A DNA stretch of 64,000 bases from Asaia bogorensis_B. GTDB lineage: Bacteria > Pseudomonadota > Alphaproteobacteria > Acetobacterales > Acetobacteraceae. The notes under the pieces were generated by a model, which saw only the letters and a list, made by a program, of their open reading frames with translations, was not told the DNA's origin and did not search any database. Positions 1 to 8,126 of this stretch are shown piece by piece (the stretch's first letter is position 1; each line of letters starts with the position of its first letter). The translations under genes were made by a program, and so were the position numbers. The stretch lies in the NCBI RefSeq assembly GCF_900465315.1, contig NZ_UBIX01000010.1. One strand, 5' to 3'.

Positions 1-1037
1 CGATTGACCAAAGAGCGCTTGCTGAGATCGGAGTCACCACCAAACGGGACTTCGCGCAGCAGGAAGAAGCGCACAGGGTCGAGGCCGTAGCTGGCCACCA
101 GATCACGCGGGTCGATGACATTGCCGATCGACTTGCTCATTTTCTCGCCCTCGATCGTCCACCAGCCATTGGCGAAAACCGAATGTGGAAGGTCGATCTC
201 GGCAGCCATGAGGAAGGCGGGCCAGAACACGGCGTGGAAGCGGATGATATCCTTGCCGACGATATGTGCCGAGGCCGGCCAGTATTTCATGCGCTCAGCG
301 CTGAAATCGGGATAGCCGAGCGCCGAGAGGTAGTTGGTCAGGGCGTCGAACCAGACATACATGACATGATCAGCATCACCAGGGACCGGGATACCCCATT
401 TGAAGCTGGTGCGGCTGATGGAGAGATCCTTCAGCCCCTGACGGACGAAGCTGACGATCTCGTTGCGCCGTCCCATTGGACCGAGGAATTCGGGGTGCTG
501 TTCATAAAGTGCCAGCAGCCTGTCTTCGAACGCGGAGAGACGGAAGAAATAGGAAGGTTCGCGCACCCACTCGACGGGCGCACCCGTCGGGGCTGTCTTG
601 CGGCCATCCGCATGCGTTGTCAGCTCGTCTTCAGAATAGAAGCACTCGTCGCGCAGCGCGTACCAGCCCTCATAGGCATCGAGATAGATATGACCATTTG
701 CGGCGACTTTTTCCCACAATGCCTGGGCGGCCTGCTTGTGGCGCGGCTCGGTGGTGCGGATGAAATCGTCATAGGAAATGCCCATCGCATCCGCCATGCT
801 GCGGAAATCGGCTGCGATGCCATCCGTAAAGCTCTGGGTATCGATACCGGCAGTCTGGGCGGCCTGTTCCACCTTTTGTCCGTGTTCGTCCGTACCGGTC
901 AGGAAAAACACGTCCTTGCCATCCAGACGGTTGAACCGCGCGAGCACGTCGGCAGCGATGGAGGTGTAGGCGTGGCCGATATGGGGTGCGCCATTCACGT
1001 AATAGATGGGGGTGGTGACGTAGTAACGTGAGGTCAT
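1..1037 (-). CDS. metG: methionine--tRNA ligase (C-terminus beyond window edge)
   Basis: Charges tRNA-Met with methionine in the cytoplasm. About 345 N-terminal residues are present; the rest lies before base 1. The class I signature HIGH is at residues 19-22, just after the typical opening TTPIYYVNGAPH, and KMSKS is at residues 299-303, inside EGEKMSKSIGNV. The start is the ATG at 1037; it overlaps the stop of holB in the arrangement ATGA, so translation is probably coupled. It is the last visible member of a minus-strand run tmk-holB-metG, an order common in alphaproteobacteria. Assignment is certain; only the missing C-terminus cannot be judged. Confidence 0.97.
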   Translation of the reverse strand, partial: MTSRYYVTTPIYYVNGAPHIGHAYTSIAADVLARFNRLDGKDVFFLTGTDEHGQKVEQAAQTAGIDTQSFTDGIAADFRSMADAMGISYDDFIRTTEPRHKQAAQALWEKVAANGHIYLDAYEGWYALRDECFYSEDELTTHADGRKTAPTGAPVEWVREPSYFFRLSAFEDRLLALYEQHPEFLGPMGRRNEIVSFVRQGLKDLSISRTSFKWGIPVPGDADHVMYVWFDALTNYLSALGYPDFSAERMKYWPASAHIVGKDIIRFHAVFWPAFLMAAEIDLPHSVFANGWWTIEGEKMSKSIGNVIDPRDLVASYGLDPVRFFLLREVPFGGDSDLSKRSLVN

Positions 1038-1975
1038 GGAGCACTCGCTATGGCGGCTGCCTGTCTGACAGCCTGATTCTTGTCCAGATTGAACCGCTCG
1101 GTCTCGCGCTGTAGCGCCTGAAGGGCGGAGAAAGCCTCGGCGGCCTGGCTGGCCTCGGCAAGCTTCCCCTGCCCCGCCAGTGTTCTGGCGCGGTCTGCAA
1201 GCCCCTCTCCTAGCAAAGAACAGAGCACGGCAAAACCGTCATCGTGACGCAGGAAAGCGGCAAGACTGTCTGCATCGGGTGTTTCGCCGGTCGCCAGGAG
1301 CGCCGTGGCGAGATCGCGGGCCGCTCTGTCTGTGCCCTGATCGGCAGAAAGGATTCGGCCGGGCGCACCATGCGCCTGCGCGACGAGGCTCTGGAGTTCG
1401 GCAACGCTTCTGCCCTGCGCCCTGAGCACGGCGGCCGTCTGCTCGGTGGTTAGCGGGGCCAGCCCCAGCAGACGGCAACGGCTTCTGATGGTGGGCAACA
1501 GGGCCGAGGGTACCGGACAGGTCAGGAAAAACACCGTATCGGTGGGCGGTTCCTCAAGCAGCTTGAGCAGCGCATTGGCCGCGTTGCGGTTGAGCGTTTC
1601 GGCGGCATCGACAATGACGACGCGCCAGGAGCCGTCCGCAGCCGTGTGATGCAGAAAATCCTGGACGGGGCGGACGTCATCCACCACGATTTCCTGACGC
1701 ATGCGCTTGCGCTTTTCATCCATGCGTCGGGTGATCAGCAGAAGATTGGGATGGGTGCCTGCTGTAATCTGTCGTCCGGCACGGCTCTGCCGATCCGTAC
1801 CATTCAGCAGCACTCTGGCGCAGTCGAGGGCAAAGCTTGTCTTGCCAATGCCTGAATCGCCATGAATCATCCACCCATGATGCAGGCGACCGGATTCCAG
1901 CGCCTGTCGAAACATGGCTTTCTCCGCCTCATGCCCGATCAGGGCAGTCGCAGCCGGGTTCTCAGGGCTGCTCAT
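1034..1975 (-). CDS. holB: DNA polymerase III subunit delta'
   Basis: Clamp-loader subunit of the replicative polymerase, 313 residues. An AAA+ N-terminal domain carries the P-loop GDSGIGKT at residues 39-46 after the family opening IGHEAEKAMFRQAL, and a sensor-like stretch NAANALLKLLEEPP follows around residues 130-145, diagnostic of the DnaX/HolB family. The start ATG at 1975 overlaps the tmk stop (ATGA), and its own stop overlaps the metG start in the same way, so the three genes are probably one translationally coupled transcript. Length is usual for the alphaproteobacterial family. No oddities seen. Confidence 0.95.
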   Translation of the reverse strand: MSSPENPAATALIGHEAEKAMFRQALESGRLHHGWMIHGDSGIGKTSFALDCARVLLNGTDRQSRAGRQITAGTHPNLLLITRRMDEKRKRMRQEIVVDDVRPVQDFLHHTAADGSWRVVIVDAAETLNRNAANALLKLLEEPPTDTVFFLTCPVPSALLPTIRSRCRLLGLAPLTTEQTAAVLRAQGRSVAELQSLVAQAHGAPGRILSADQGTDRAARDLATALLATGETPDADSLAAFLRHDDGFAVLCSLLGEGLADRARTLAGQGKLAEASQAAEAFSALQALQRETERFNLDKNQAVRQAAAIASAP

Positions 1976-2631
1976 GAACTGCAGGGTGGCGTGTCGATGT
2001 GTGAGCCGATCAGGCGAGGCGCGACAATGGCCATGATCCCGGCAGCGACCTCTTCGGGTGTCTGCGAGGCATCGACCCGTTTGACCCGGTTCGGATCCTG
2101 TTGGGCAACCAGCGCAAAGCCCTCGGCAATACGGGTGTGGAAGGCTTCCTGCTCCTGCTCGTAGCGGTCCAGCCGTCCGCCCCTTGCAGCCACACGAGCC
2201 GCCCCGATTGCCGGGGGAATTTCGAGCATCAGGGTCAGATCGGGCTCGCAGGCCAGCAAGGCTCGCAAGGACTGGATGAACGCAAGCGTGGAGGTATCGC
2301 CTCTGGCGAGGCCATAGCCCTGATAGACAAGGGTTGAGTCATGGAAACGATCGCAGATCACGATCTCGCCCCGCGACAAGGCAGGAAGGATGACGCTGTC
2401 GAGATGATCGGCACGCGCCGCCATATGCGCCAGAGCCTGCGCCCGCAGGGAAAGAGGCGCCTCGTTGAACAGGATCAGTTCACGCAGGGCCTCGGCCCCC
2501 GGCGAGCCACCGGGCTCGCGGGTGAGAAGTACTTCATGCCCTGCGGCAATCAGGGCCGCGTGCAAGAGGCGGGTCTGGGTGGATTTTCCCGCCCCTTCGC
2601 CGCCCTCGAAGGTGATGAACAGCCCGCTCAC
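1972..2631 (-). CDS. tmk: dTMP kinase
   Basis: Phosphorylates dTMP to dTDP in dTTP synthesis; cytoplasmic, 219 residues, the usual length. The P-loop GGEGAGKST is at residues 10-18 after ITFE, and the family's DR motif appears as CDRFHDSTLVYQG near residue 95. It follows the D,D-carboxypeptidase gene by 3 bases and overlaps holB by 4, so it is likely co-transcribed with both. The pairing with holB is conserved widely in Gram-negative bacteria and supports the call. Confidence 0.96.
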   Translation of the reverse strand: MSGLFITFEGGEGAGKSTQTRLLHAALIAAGHEVLLTREPGGSPGAEALRELILFNEAPLSLRAQALAHMAARADHLDSVILPALSRGEIVICDRFHDSTLVYQGYGLARGDTSTLAFIQSLRALLACEPDLTLMLEIPPAIGAARVAARGGRLDRYEQEQEAFHTRIAEGFALVAQQDPNRVKRVDASQTPEEVAAGIMAIVAPRLIGSHIDTPPCSS

Positions 2632-2634
2632 GCC

Positions 2635-3870
2635 TCAGCTATGGGGCGCGGCTTTGGGGCCATGGCCCAGTCGTGCAAGGGCCCGGCCCACCAGCCCGAG
2701 GCGCGGCACAGCATTGGCGGCGACGAGATCGAGGCGGATATCCGGCATCCCCTGATTCTGGAGCACAAGCGCACCGATCGTTTGTCCGGCCATGACAGGG
2801 GCGATGGCGGGTGACGGATATTCCACGCTGATCCTGCTGCGCTGCTGCCAGCCATGCGGCAGGGTCAGCACGATATCACGGGTGCCGACAAGCGCGACCT
2901 CGGCGGCCTCGCCCATATAGACCGGCATATGATCGACCACCTGACCATGATGGAACAGGGTGACGTTCTCGAAATTGGCGAAGGCCCAGCCAAGAAGGCG
3001 CTCGCCCTCATGAGCGCGCTCATTCATGGAAGACGTGCCGTTGATGGTCATGATGATGCGACGGCCATCACGCTTGGAGCTGGCGCACAGACCATAGCCA
3101 CCAGCATCGGTGTGGCCGGTCTTGAGTCCGTCGGCCAGACCCTTGTCCACCAGGACGTTACGATTGCCCTGCTTGATATTGTTGTATGTGAATTCCGTGG
3201 CCGAGAAGAGATGGTAATATTCGGGGTAGTCACGGATCAGGTGCATCGCGACGCGGCTGACATCACGTGCGCTCATATACTGCGACTCATCCGGCAGGCC
3301 GGTGCAGTTCATGAAGTGAGTGTTGGTCATGCCAAGCTTGGCGGCCGTCTGGTTCATCAGATTGACGAACTGCTCTTCCGACCCGGCAATGCCCTCAGCC
3401 AGTACGATACAGGCATCATTGCCGGACTGAATGACCATGCCTTCAATCAGATCCGAAACGGTCACGCTCTGGCCCAGAGGCACAAACATCTTCGAGCCCT
3501 GTGTGCGCCATGCCTTCTCACTGACCGGCAGAGACTGGGTCAGGCTCAGATGGCCAGCCCGGATCATGCCGAACGTGATATAGGCGGTCATCATCTTGGT
3601 GAGAGAGGATGGCGGCATGTGCTCGTCCGCTGCTTTTTCCAGCAGGGTTGCGCCCGTATCGAAATCGATGATGCAGGCCCAGCGCGCTACGGTATCGAGC
3701 GGGCCGATCGGCGTGGATGCCGGTGTGGCCGTGCTGGCTGTGGCAGCAGTCGGGGTGGCTGCCGCCGCAGCGCTGGACGCTACCTTGCCACGTCGCGGGC
3801 GCGCGAAAGCAAACTGACTTGAAACGGCTAACCCAGCCGCACCCGAGAGCAGAAAACGTCTTGTCCGCAC
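2635..3870 (-). CDS. D-alanyl-D-alanine carboxypeptidase (PBP5/6 family, S11)
   Basis: Trims the terminal D-Ala from peptidoglycan pentapeptides in the periplasm; 411 residues. All three active-site motifs are visible: SLTK at residues 89-92, SGN at 149-151 and KTG at 250-252, with the family context KTGHTDAGGYG. The N-terminus is a hydrophobic export signal starting with two arginines (MRTRRFLLSGAAG, possibly Tat-type), followed by an Ala/Thr/Pro-rich linker at about residues 31-57. The C-terminal region after residue 290 fits the PBP5 beta domain, and no clear amphipathic anchor was verified. It clusters with rlpA- and mltB-like genes, all acting on the cell wall. Confidence 0.93.
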   Translation of the reverse strand: MRTRRFLLSGAAGLAVSSQFAFARPRRGKVASSAAAAATPTAATASTATPASTPIGPLDTVARWACIIDFDTGATLLEKAADEHMPPSSLTKMMTAYITFGMIRAGHLSLTQSLPVSEKAWRTQGSKMFVPLGQSVTVSDLIEGMVIQSGNDACIVLAEGIAGSEEQFVNLMNQTAAKLGMTNTHFMNCTGLPDESQYMSARDVSRVAMHLIRDYPEYYHLFSATEFTYNNIKQGNRNVLVDKGLADGLKTGHTDAGGYGLCASSKRDGRRIIMTINGTSSMNERAHEGERLLGWAFANFENVTLFHHGQVVDHMPVYMGEAAEVALVGTRDIVLTLPHGWQQRSRISVEYPSPAIAPVMAGQTIGALVLQNQGMPDIRLDLVAANAVPRLGLVGRALARLGHGPKAAPHS

Positions 3871-3879
3871 GTCAACACC

Positions 3880-4746
3880 TTACCTGGCCACAATATGCGC
3901 GCCTGTGCCACCGCATTGGCGCGCCTGGGCTAATGCCCTGTCCGCCTCGGATACAGCGGTGAAGGGGCCCAACGCAACCGTCCACGGCAATGATCCCGCC
4001 ACACCCGCCGTCTGGCTGATGTCAGCGCCACATTGTGCAGCCACACGTGCAGCCGCTGCATGCCCAGAGAAACTGCCAAGAATCACACGGTAATAGGGCA
4101 TCTGGGCCTGTCCCTGCATGACCGTTTGCGGCATGTCGGGCACATAAAGCGTCTGGCGTCCGGCCTCACGGTCGTTCTGTTTCATGCCAAGCGTCTGCGT
4201 TGTGCCATCATCCAGCGACTGCGCCGTGATGGCCTCGCGCGGGGCTGCGCTGATTTCGAGTTTCGGTGCATTCGGATTGGACTCGGCAATCTGGCGGCTC
4301 ATGGCCTCGTCCTGAACAATCTCGACCGGCGTCGGGGTTGTATCCATGCCAAGAAGGGTCGCCACGCGCGGCGTGACAGCGAGCACCCGTGCCGCGCTTG
4401 ATGGGCCACGATCATTCAGCCTGATCCTGACCATGCGGCCATTGGCAAGATTGCGCACCGTGACCACAGACGGAAGCTGAAGCGTCTGATGCGCGCCCGT
4501 CATGGCATCAGGCGACCAGATTTCGCCATCTGCCGTAACGCCCCCTTTCGGCGCAGTGGCAATTATTGCGAGGCCTGTCTCGTTGAGATCGAAATGCTCG
4601 GCAGGATAAAACCAGCTGTCACTTCCCTGCCAGGCGCTGCCTACCATGTAATGGGGTGCGGCCTGTCTGGATGTTTCATGATGATGGCACCCTGCGAGTC
4701 CGATTGTTGCGCCCAGAAGCGCCGCGCTACCCTTAAGCGACCGCAT
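3880..4746 (-). CDS. rlpA: RlpA-like lipoprotein with SPOR domain
   Basis: Predicted septal-ring-associated lytic transglycosylase or its relative, 288 residues. The chosen ATG at 4746 gives a lipoprotein signal ending in the lipobox LAGC (Cys20), while an upstream frame extension to 4773 would spoil it. The middle holds a double-psi beta-barrel segment around VTVRNLANGRMVRIRLNDRGP, the RlpA hallmark, with the conserved Asp. The last ~75 residues (PYYRVILGSFSGHAAAARVA onward) match a SPOR domain, which binds denuded septal glycan. The start overlaps the end of the mltB-like gene by 14 bases. RlpA enzymes vary in whether they cleave glycan, so activity is inferred. Confidence 0.85.
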   Translation of the reverse strand: MRSLKGSAALLGATIGLAGCHHHETSRQAAPHYMVGSAWQGSDSWFYPAEHFDLNETGLAIIATAPKGGVTADGEIWSPDAMTGAHQTLQLPSVVTVRNLANGRMVRIRLNDRGPSSAARVLAVTPRVATLLGMDTTPTPVEIVQDEAMSRQIAESNPNAPKLEISAAPREAITAQSLDDGTTQTLGMKQNDREAGRQTLYVPDMPQTVMQGQAQMPYYRVILGSFSGHAAAARVAAQCGADISQTAGVAGSLPWTVALGPFTAVSEADRALAQARQCGGTGAHIVAR

Positions 4747-5770
4747 AGCCGAGCAACCCAACGCCGAGAGCATAGAAATCGGACGGGTTATAACGCCGGA
4801 TCACATCGAAATTGCGATAGACCATGAAGGCGTCCGTGCCGGGACCATCTGGGCGAATAATAGCGCCCGTTACATCACTGCGCGAGAAGGCTGAGCCATC
4901 TTCCCGGCGCACGCCAAGCGCCATCCATGAGGCGAGCGTCTGCTTGTTGCCTCGTCCGAGCTGCCCCTGCGGGATGTCCTTCGTGAGCGTCACGGCCTGT
5001 CCCCAGGGAGCGTCGGGCTCCCAGCCGCTGCCATGCAGATAATTGGCAACAGAGGCGAATACATCCTGCTCGCTGGTCCAGATATTGCGTCTGCCATCAT
5101 GGTCTGCATCAACGGCGTAGTGCAGATAGGCGCTGGGCATGAATTGCGGCTGCCCCATTGCCCCTGCGTAAGAGCCGAGCATCGCTTCTGGCTGAATGTC
5201 GCCATGATCGAGAATCTGAAGCGCCTTGAACAGCTCGCCACGGAAGAAGCTGGCGCGCCTGCCGTCATAAGCGAGAGTCGCGAGTGCATCGATGACTGAG
5301 AATGTGCCGATCTTGCGACCGAAACCTGATTCCAGCCCCCAGATGCCAACGATAACCCGTGGATCGACCCCGTACATCTTGCCTGTGGCTTCAAGTATCT
5401 GCGCACGCTGCTGATAAGCGGCCTGCCCCTGGCTGATGCGTGTCGTGCTGATCACACGTTCGCGATACTGCGCCCAGGTCAGGGTAAATTCCGGTTGATG
5501 CCGGTCGAGCTTGATGACGCGTGCATTGGGCTCACGCGTCAGGGCAAAGGCGCGTGACAGAGTTGATGCAGCGATTCCCTTGCTCATGGCCTCGCTGCGC
5601 AGGGTATCGAGAAAGGCAGCGTAACTGCCACCTGATACGCCAGACGTTGCCTGCTTATGGGCGTGGGCAACGCCTTTATGCCCAAGCGTTCCGGCGAGGC
5701 TGGTCCCGTACAGGCAGGGGGCAGCCGCTGTCGCGGCCAGTATAGAGCGTCGGGTAAGCACTAATGTCAT
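4733..5770 (-). CDS. mltB: lytic murein transglycosylase, MltB family
   Basis: Cleaves glycan strands of peptidoglycan, leaving 1,6-anhydro ends; 345 residues, periplasmic. The catalytic glutamate is Glu147 in GIWGLESGFGRKIG, the MltB/SLT-family active-site context, and AMGQPQFMPSAYLHYAVDAD further on is the second family block. The ATG at 5770 is preferred over an upstream in-frame start at 5848 because it gives an export signal, LTRRSILAATAAA, resembling a Tat signal. No lipobox is seen, so it is probably soluble or weakly anchored. Next to rlpA and the D,D-carboxypeptidase it forms a small cell-wall remodelling group. Confidence 0.92.
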   Translation of the reverse strand: MTLVLTRRSILAATAAAPCLYGTSLAGTLGHKGVAHAHKQATSGVSGGSYAAFLDTLRSEAMSKGIAASTLSRAFALTREPNARVIKLDRHQPEFTLTWAQYRERVISTTRISQGQAAYQQRAQILEATGKMYGVDPRVIVGIWGLESGFGRKIGTFSVIDALATLAYDGRRASFFRGELFKALQILDHGDIQPEAMLGSYAGAMGQPQFMPSAYLHYAVDADHDGRRNIWTSEQDVFASVANYLHGSGWEPDAPWGQAVTLTKDIPQGQLGRGNKQTLASWMALGVRREDGSAFSRSDVTGAIIRPDGPGTDAFMVYRNFDVIRRYNPSDFYALGVGLLGYAVA

Positions 5771-5813
5771 CCTTGGCTGTCTGGTTGCCAGATGGTGCTT
5801 GCCCTGATCTCGC

Positions 5814-6293
5814 TCAGGGTCGAAGCCTGCGGCCCTCGGCAGCACCATGCATGATGAAGTGCAGGAATGGATTGATCGTCAAGGGAATGTCCGGGTTCGC
5901 AGCGATATATTCAGCAACGCTGAAATGGCCGTTGGGGTCGCGGCCCTCGAGATAGCCATGGGTCATGAAGTGCTCGACAGCATCCATCCCGCAAGCACCG
6001 ACATCCGGGTAAGCAGCGAGATACCAGTTGGCGTCGAAGTACAGAGCCTCGGCGGGATAGGCCGATTCTTGCGCTACATCTGCTTCGGGGGGCTGTTCTG
6101 CAGCACTCTCTGCAAGCGGTGCAGATGGGAGGTTCTCCCCTCCGGCGACGGGGCCAGAAACGGTTTCAGTTGCCTCTGCCGGCAGCGTGCGCTCAGAGAC
6201 AGCTACCGTCTTTTGCACGGAGGCCGAAACGAGGGTGTCTGGCTGAGTTTTCTTACGTGCTGTGGTCGTCCGGGACCGGGCTGCTTTTGCCAA
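5814..6293 (-). CDS. hypothetical protein with FDxxWYLxxxPDV-type repeats
   Basis: Not a family I can name. About 159 residues if it starts at the TTG at 6293, which has a GGGGG ribosome-binding stretch 8 bases upstream; another TTG at 6308 is in frame and there is no ATG nearby. The first half is low-complexity, rich in Lys, Thr, Ala and Glu. The second half has two tandem units with the pattern aromatic-Asp-x-x-x-Tyr-Leu-x-x-x-Pro-Asp, then His-Phe-x-x-x-Gly-x-x-Glu-Gly-Arg; the same pattern appears next to glycosyltransferase domains in other proteobacteria. Here it stands alone. No signal peptide or membrane segment is seen. Confidence 0.6.
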   Translation of the reverse strand: MAKAARSRTTTARKKTQPDTLVSASVQKTVAVSERTLPAEATETVSGPVAGGENLPSAPLAESAAEQPPEADVAQESAYPAEALYFDANWYLAAYPDVGACGMDAVEHFMTHGYLEGRDPNGHFSVAEYIAANPDIPLTINPFLHFIMHGAAEGRRLRP

Positions 6294-6308
6294 GAGAGAA
6301 TCCCCCAA

Positions 6309-6739
6309 TTTATTCTACGCGCTCTGAAAACCTCTTAAGACGGGAGGCGCATTTCCCGTCATTGGATCGAAATGTGCACACCCGCCAGCTTGTGATTAAC
6401 TGATGAGCGCAAAGACCGTTAAAAACCGTTTGTCCATCAAGCCACCGCAGGGACAAGGATGATCAGTGTCGCGGCGACCCGGGCTGAAGGTTCGGCAGCT
6501 TCTATGACACGCAGGCAGTGTGGTCCAGTGACAAACTGCATGAATATCATAGCTTTTCAAAGTATTACAAAAATATCACGGTTAAATCAGTTAGAAAACA
6601 AGAATATTATGATGCATTGAGTTCGTGAAAGCAGAGTTCCTAATGTTGTTGACCTGTCATGTTCTGTCCCACATGTTCGTTTTTTGTTAACGGCGAATGG
6701 TATCTAGCTGATATTTCCGTTATTTTGCCATTATAAACA
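6309..6739. other. intergenic region between divergent genes
   Basis: This 431-base gap separates the minus-strand repeat protein from the plus-strand LacI regulator, so it should hold both promoters. The part from about 6530 to 6740 is distinctly AT-rich compared with the surroundings. I see no convincing RNA gene, long open frame or strong hairpin. No perfect palindrome like the one at 7979-7998 is present, so there is no visible sign of autoregulation through the same operator. Confidence 0.5.
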
Positions 6740-7780
6740 ATGAAGGATCTTTGTGTAATGAGGTCTGACCATGGCGGTACCACCGTCAGCCTTCTGCACG
6801 TCGCCCGTGAGGCAGGCGTCTCACGTGCAACAGCCTCCCTCGTTCTGCGCAACAGCCCGCTGGTCGCTCCTGCTACGCGGGAAAAGGTCCAGGCCGCTAT
6901 GCTGAGCCTTGGCTACATCTATAACCGGGGTGCAGCCAATCTTCGGCAAAACCGCACGGGGACCATCGGTCTCGTCCTGTCGAATATTGCCAATCCGTTC
7001 TTCAGCACGCTGACAGCTGGCATAGAGGACGTGAACGACATACAGGAGATTGTCTCTTTCATCGCTGATAGCGGTGAGTCTACGGAGCGACAATCCAGAC
7101 AGATCCAGCGCCTGCGTGAACATAATATTGACGGGCTTATTATTTGCCCGTCGATCGGCAGCGATGCCAGCTTAATTGCCGATCTCGACCGGCTCGGTCT
7201 CCCCTTTGTGCAGGTTTTGCGTGAAATTCCCGGCGCACAGCGAGATTATGTTACGGTAGACTACGCCGCCGGGATTGATGTCGCCCTCACCCACCTGAAG
7301 CGCACGGGGCGAAAACGCGTGGTCTATGTTGGTAATATGGACACGCATTCTGCCGCACTGGCTCGTGTTCAGGGCTTCCGCGAGGCATGTGCGCGTCTGG
7401 ACCTCACCAACGTGGCTGTCATCGATGGGACGAGAGACAGTTGCTATGATGAGCGCAGGCTCGACAGTTTGCTCAACTCACCCGAACCGCCGGAAGCGGC
7501 CATATGCTACAATGATATCATGGCCCTCGCGCTCATGAACCAGCTTCGGCGAAGGGGGATCAGGGTGGGTGGTCGTGACGAGGGCGGTTTCGCCGTCATA
7601 GGAATGGATGATCTCGCGGCAGCGGCAGCGGCCTTCCCTGCGCTTACGACGATCGCTACCAAACCACGTCTGGTTGGGTCCGCTGCGGCCCGTTTGCTGC
7701 AAAAGCGTATGGCGCGGCCCACGCGACGCCCCGAGCGACAGGTTATTGCTCCGGAGCTGGTCATTCGCGAAAGCAGCTGA
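6740..7780 (+). CDS. LacI/PurR family transcriptional regulator
   Basis: DNA-binding repressor-type regulator, 346 residues. The N-terminal helix-turn-helix covers about residues 16-50 (SLLHVAREAGVSRATASLVL then the hinge-helix region), followed by a periplasmic-binding-protein-like sugar-sensing domain starting at GTIGLVLSNIANPFF. An alternative ATG six codons downstream (6758) is possible and would still keep the whole HTH. It lies upstream of and in the same direction as a transporter and catabolic operon. The perfect 20-bp palindrome in the gap after it (7979-7998) is the obvious candidate operator. The ligand is unknown; a sugar acid or its keto derivative would fit the neighbouring enzymes. 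Confidence 0.93.
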   Translation: MKDLCVMRSDHGGTTVSLLHVAREAGVSRATASLVLRNSPLVAPATREKVQAAMLSLGYIYNRGAANLRQNRTGTIGLVLSNIANPFFSTLTAGIEDVNDIQEIVSFIADSGESTERQSRQIQRLREHNIDGLIICPSIGSDASLIADLDRLGLPFVQVLREIPGAQRDYVTVDYAAGIDVALTHLKRTGRKRVVYVGNMDTHSAALARVQGFREACARLDLTNVAVIDGTRDSCYDERRLDSLLNSPEPPEAAICYNDIMALALMNQLRRRGIRVGGRDEGGFAVIGMDDLAAAAAAFPALTTIATKPRLVGSAAARLLQKRMARPTRRPERQVIAPELVIRESS

Positions 7781-8126
7781 AAATCCTGAGCTGAAAATTC
7801 CTGATCTGGGCCTCGGCCATTCGCAATGAGGATATCACACAGGAGTGATAAGTATGTCACATTTTGGATGTGACTCTTGTTTCAAATAGGCGTTCATATG
7901 GCATTACAGAATTGTTAGTCAGAAAGAATTGTCTCCAGATATCGTAGCGTTGTCCCTGCTCCAGACTTTTTCAGGTGGCTTTTAGATCGATCTAAAAGAG
8001 GGGCGGCAGTCGATACAGTGAAGATAGGCGGTATGCGATGATCCTCTTCAATCTTGCGTCGATGGTGTTCCGAGGCTTCGAGAGAAGTCCGCGCGATGTG
8101 CTCGTTTTCAGAATGAAGGACATGTC
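7781..8126. other. regulatory gap upstream of the transporter operon
   Basis: A 346-base gap between the LacI-family gene and the MHS transporter gene. It contains three dyad symmetries: 7833-7850 (TATCAC and GTGATA around 6 bases), 7856-7874 (GTCACAT and ATGTGAC around 5 bases), and the perfect 20-bp palindrome at 7979-7998. The first two may form the terminator of the regulator gene or be protein-binding sites; neither is followed by a T-run. The last is described separately. No open frame of note. Confidence 0.6.
7979..7998. promoter_or_regulatory. perfect 20-bp palindrome, candidate LacI-family operator
   Basis: The sequence CTTTTAGATCGATCTAAAAG is a perfect palindrome centred on a CG step, the architecture expected for LacI/PurR-family operators. 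It lies about 130 bases before the ATG of the MHS transporter gene (8127) and 200 bases after the stop of the LacI-family gene. That position suits control of the transporter-hydratase-dehydrogenase-porin operon. Binding is inferred, not shown. Confidence 0.7.
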
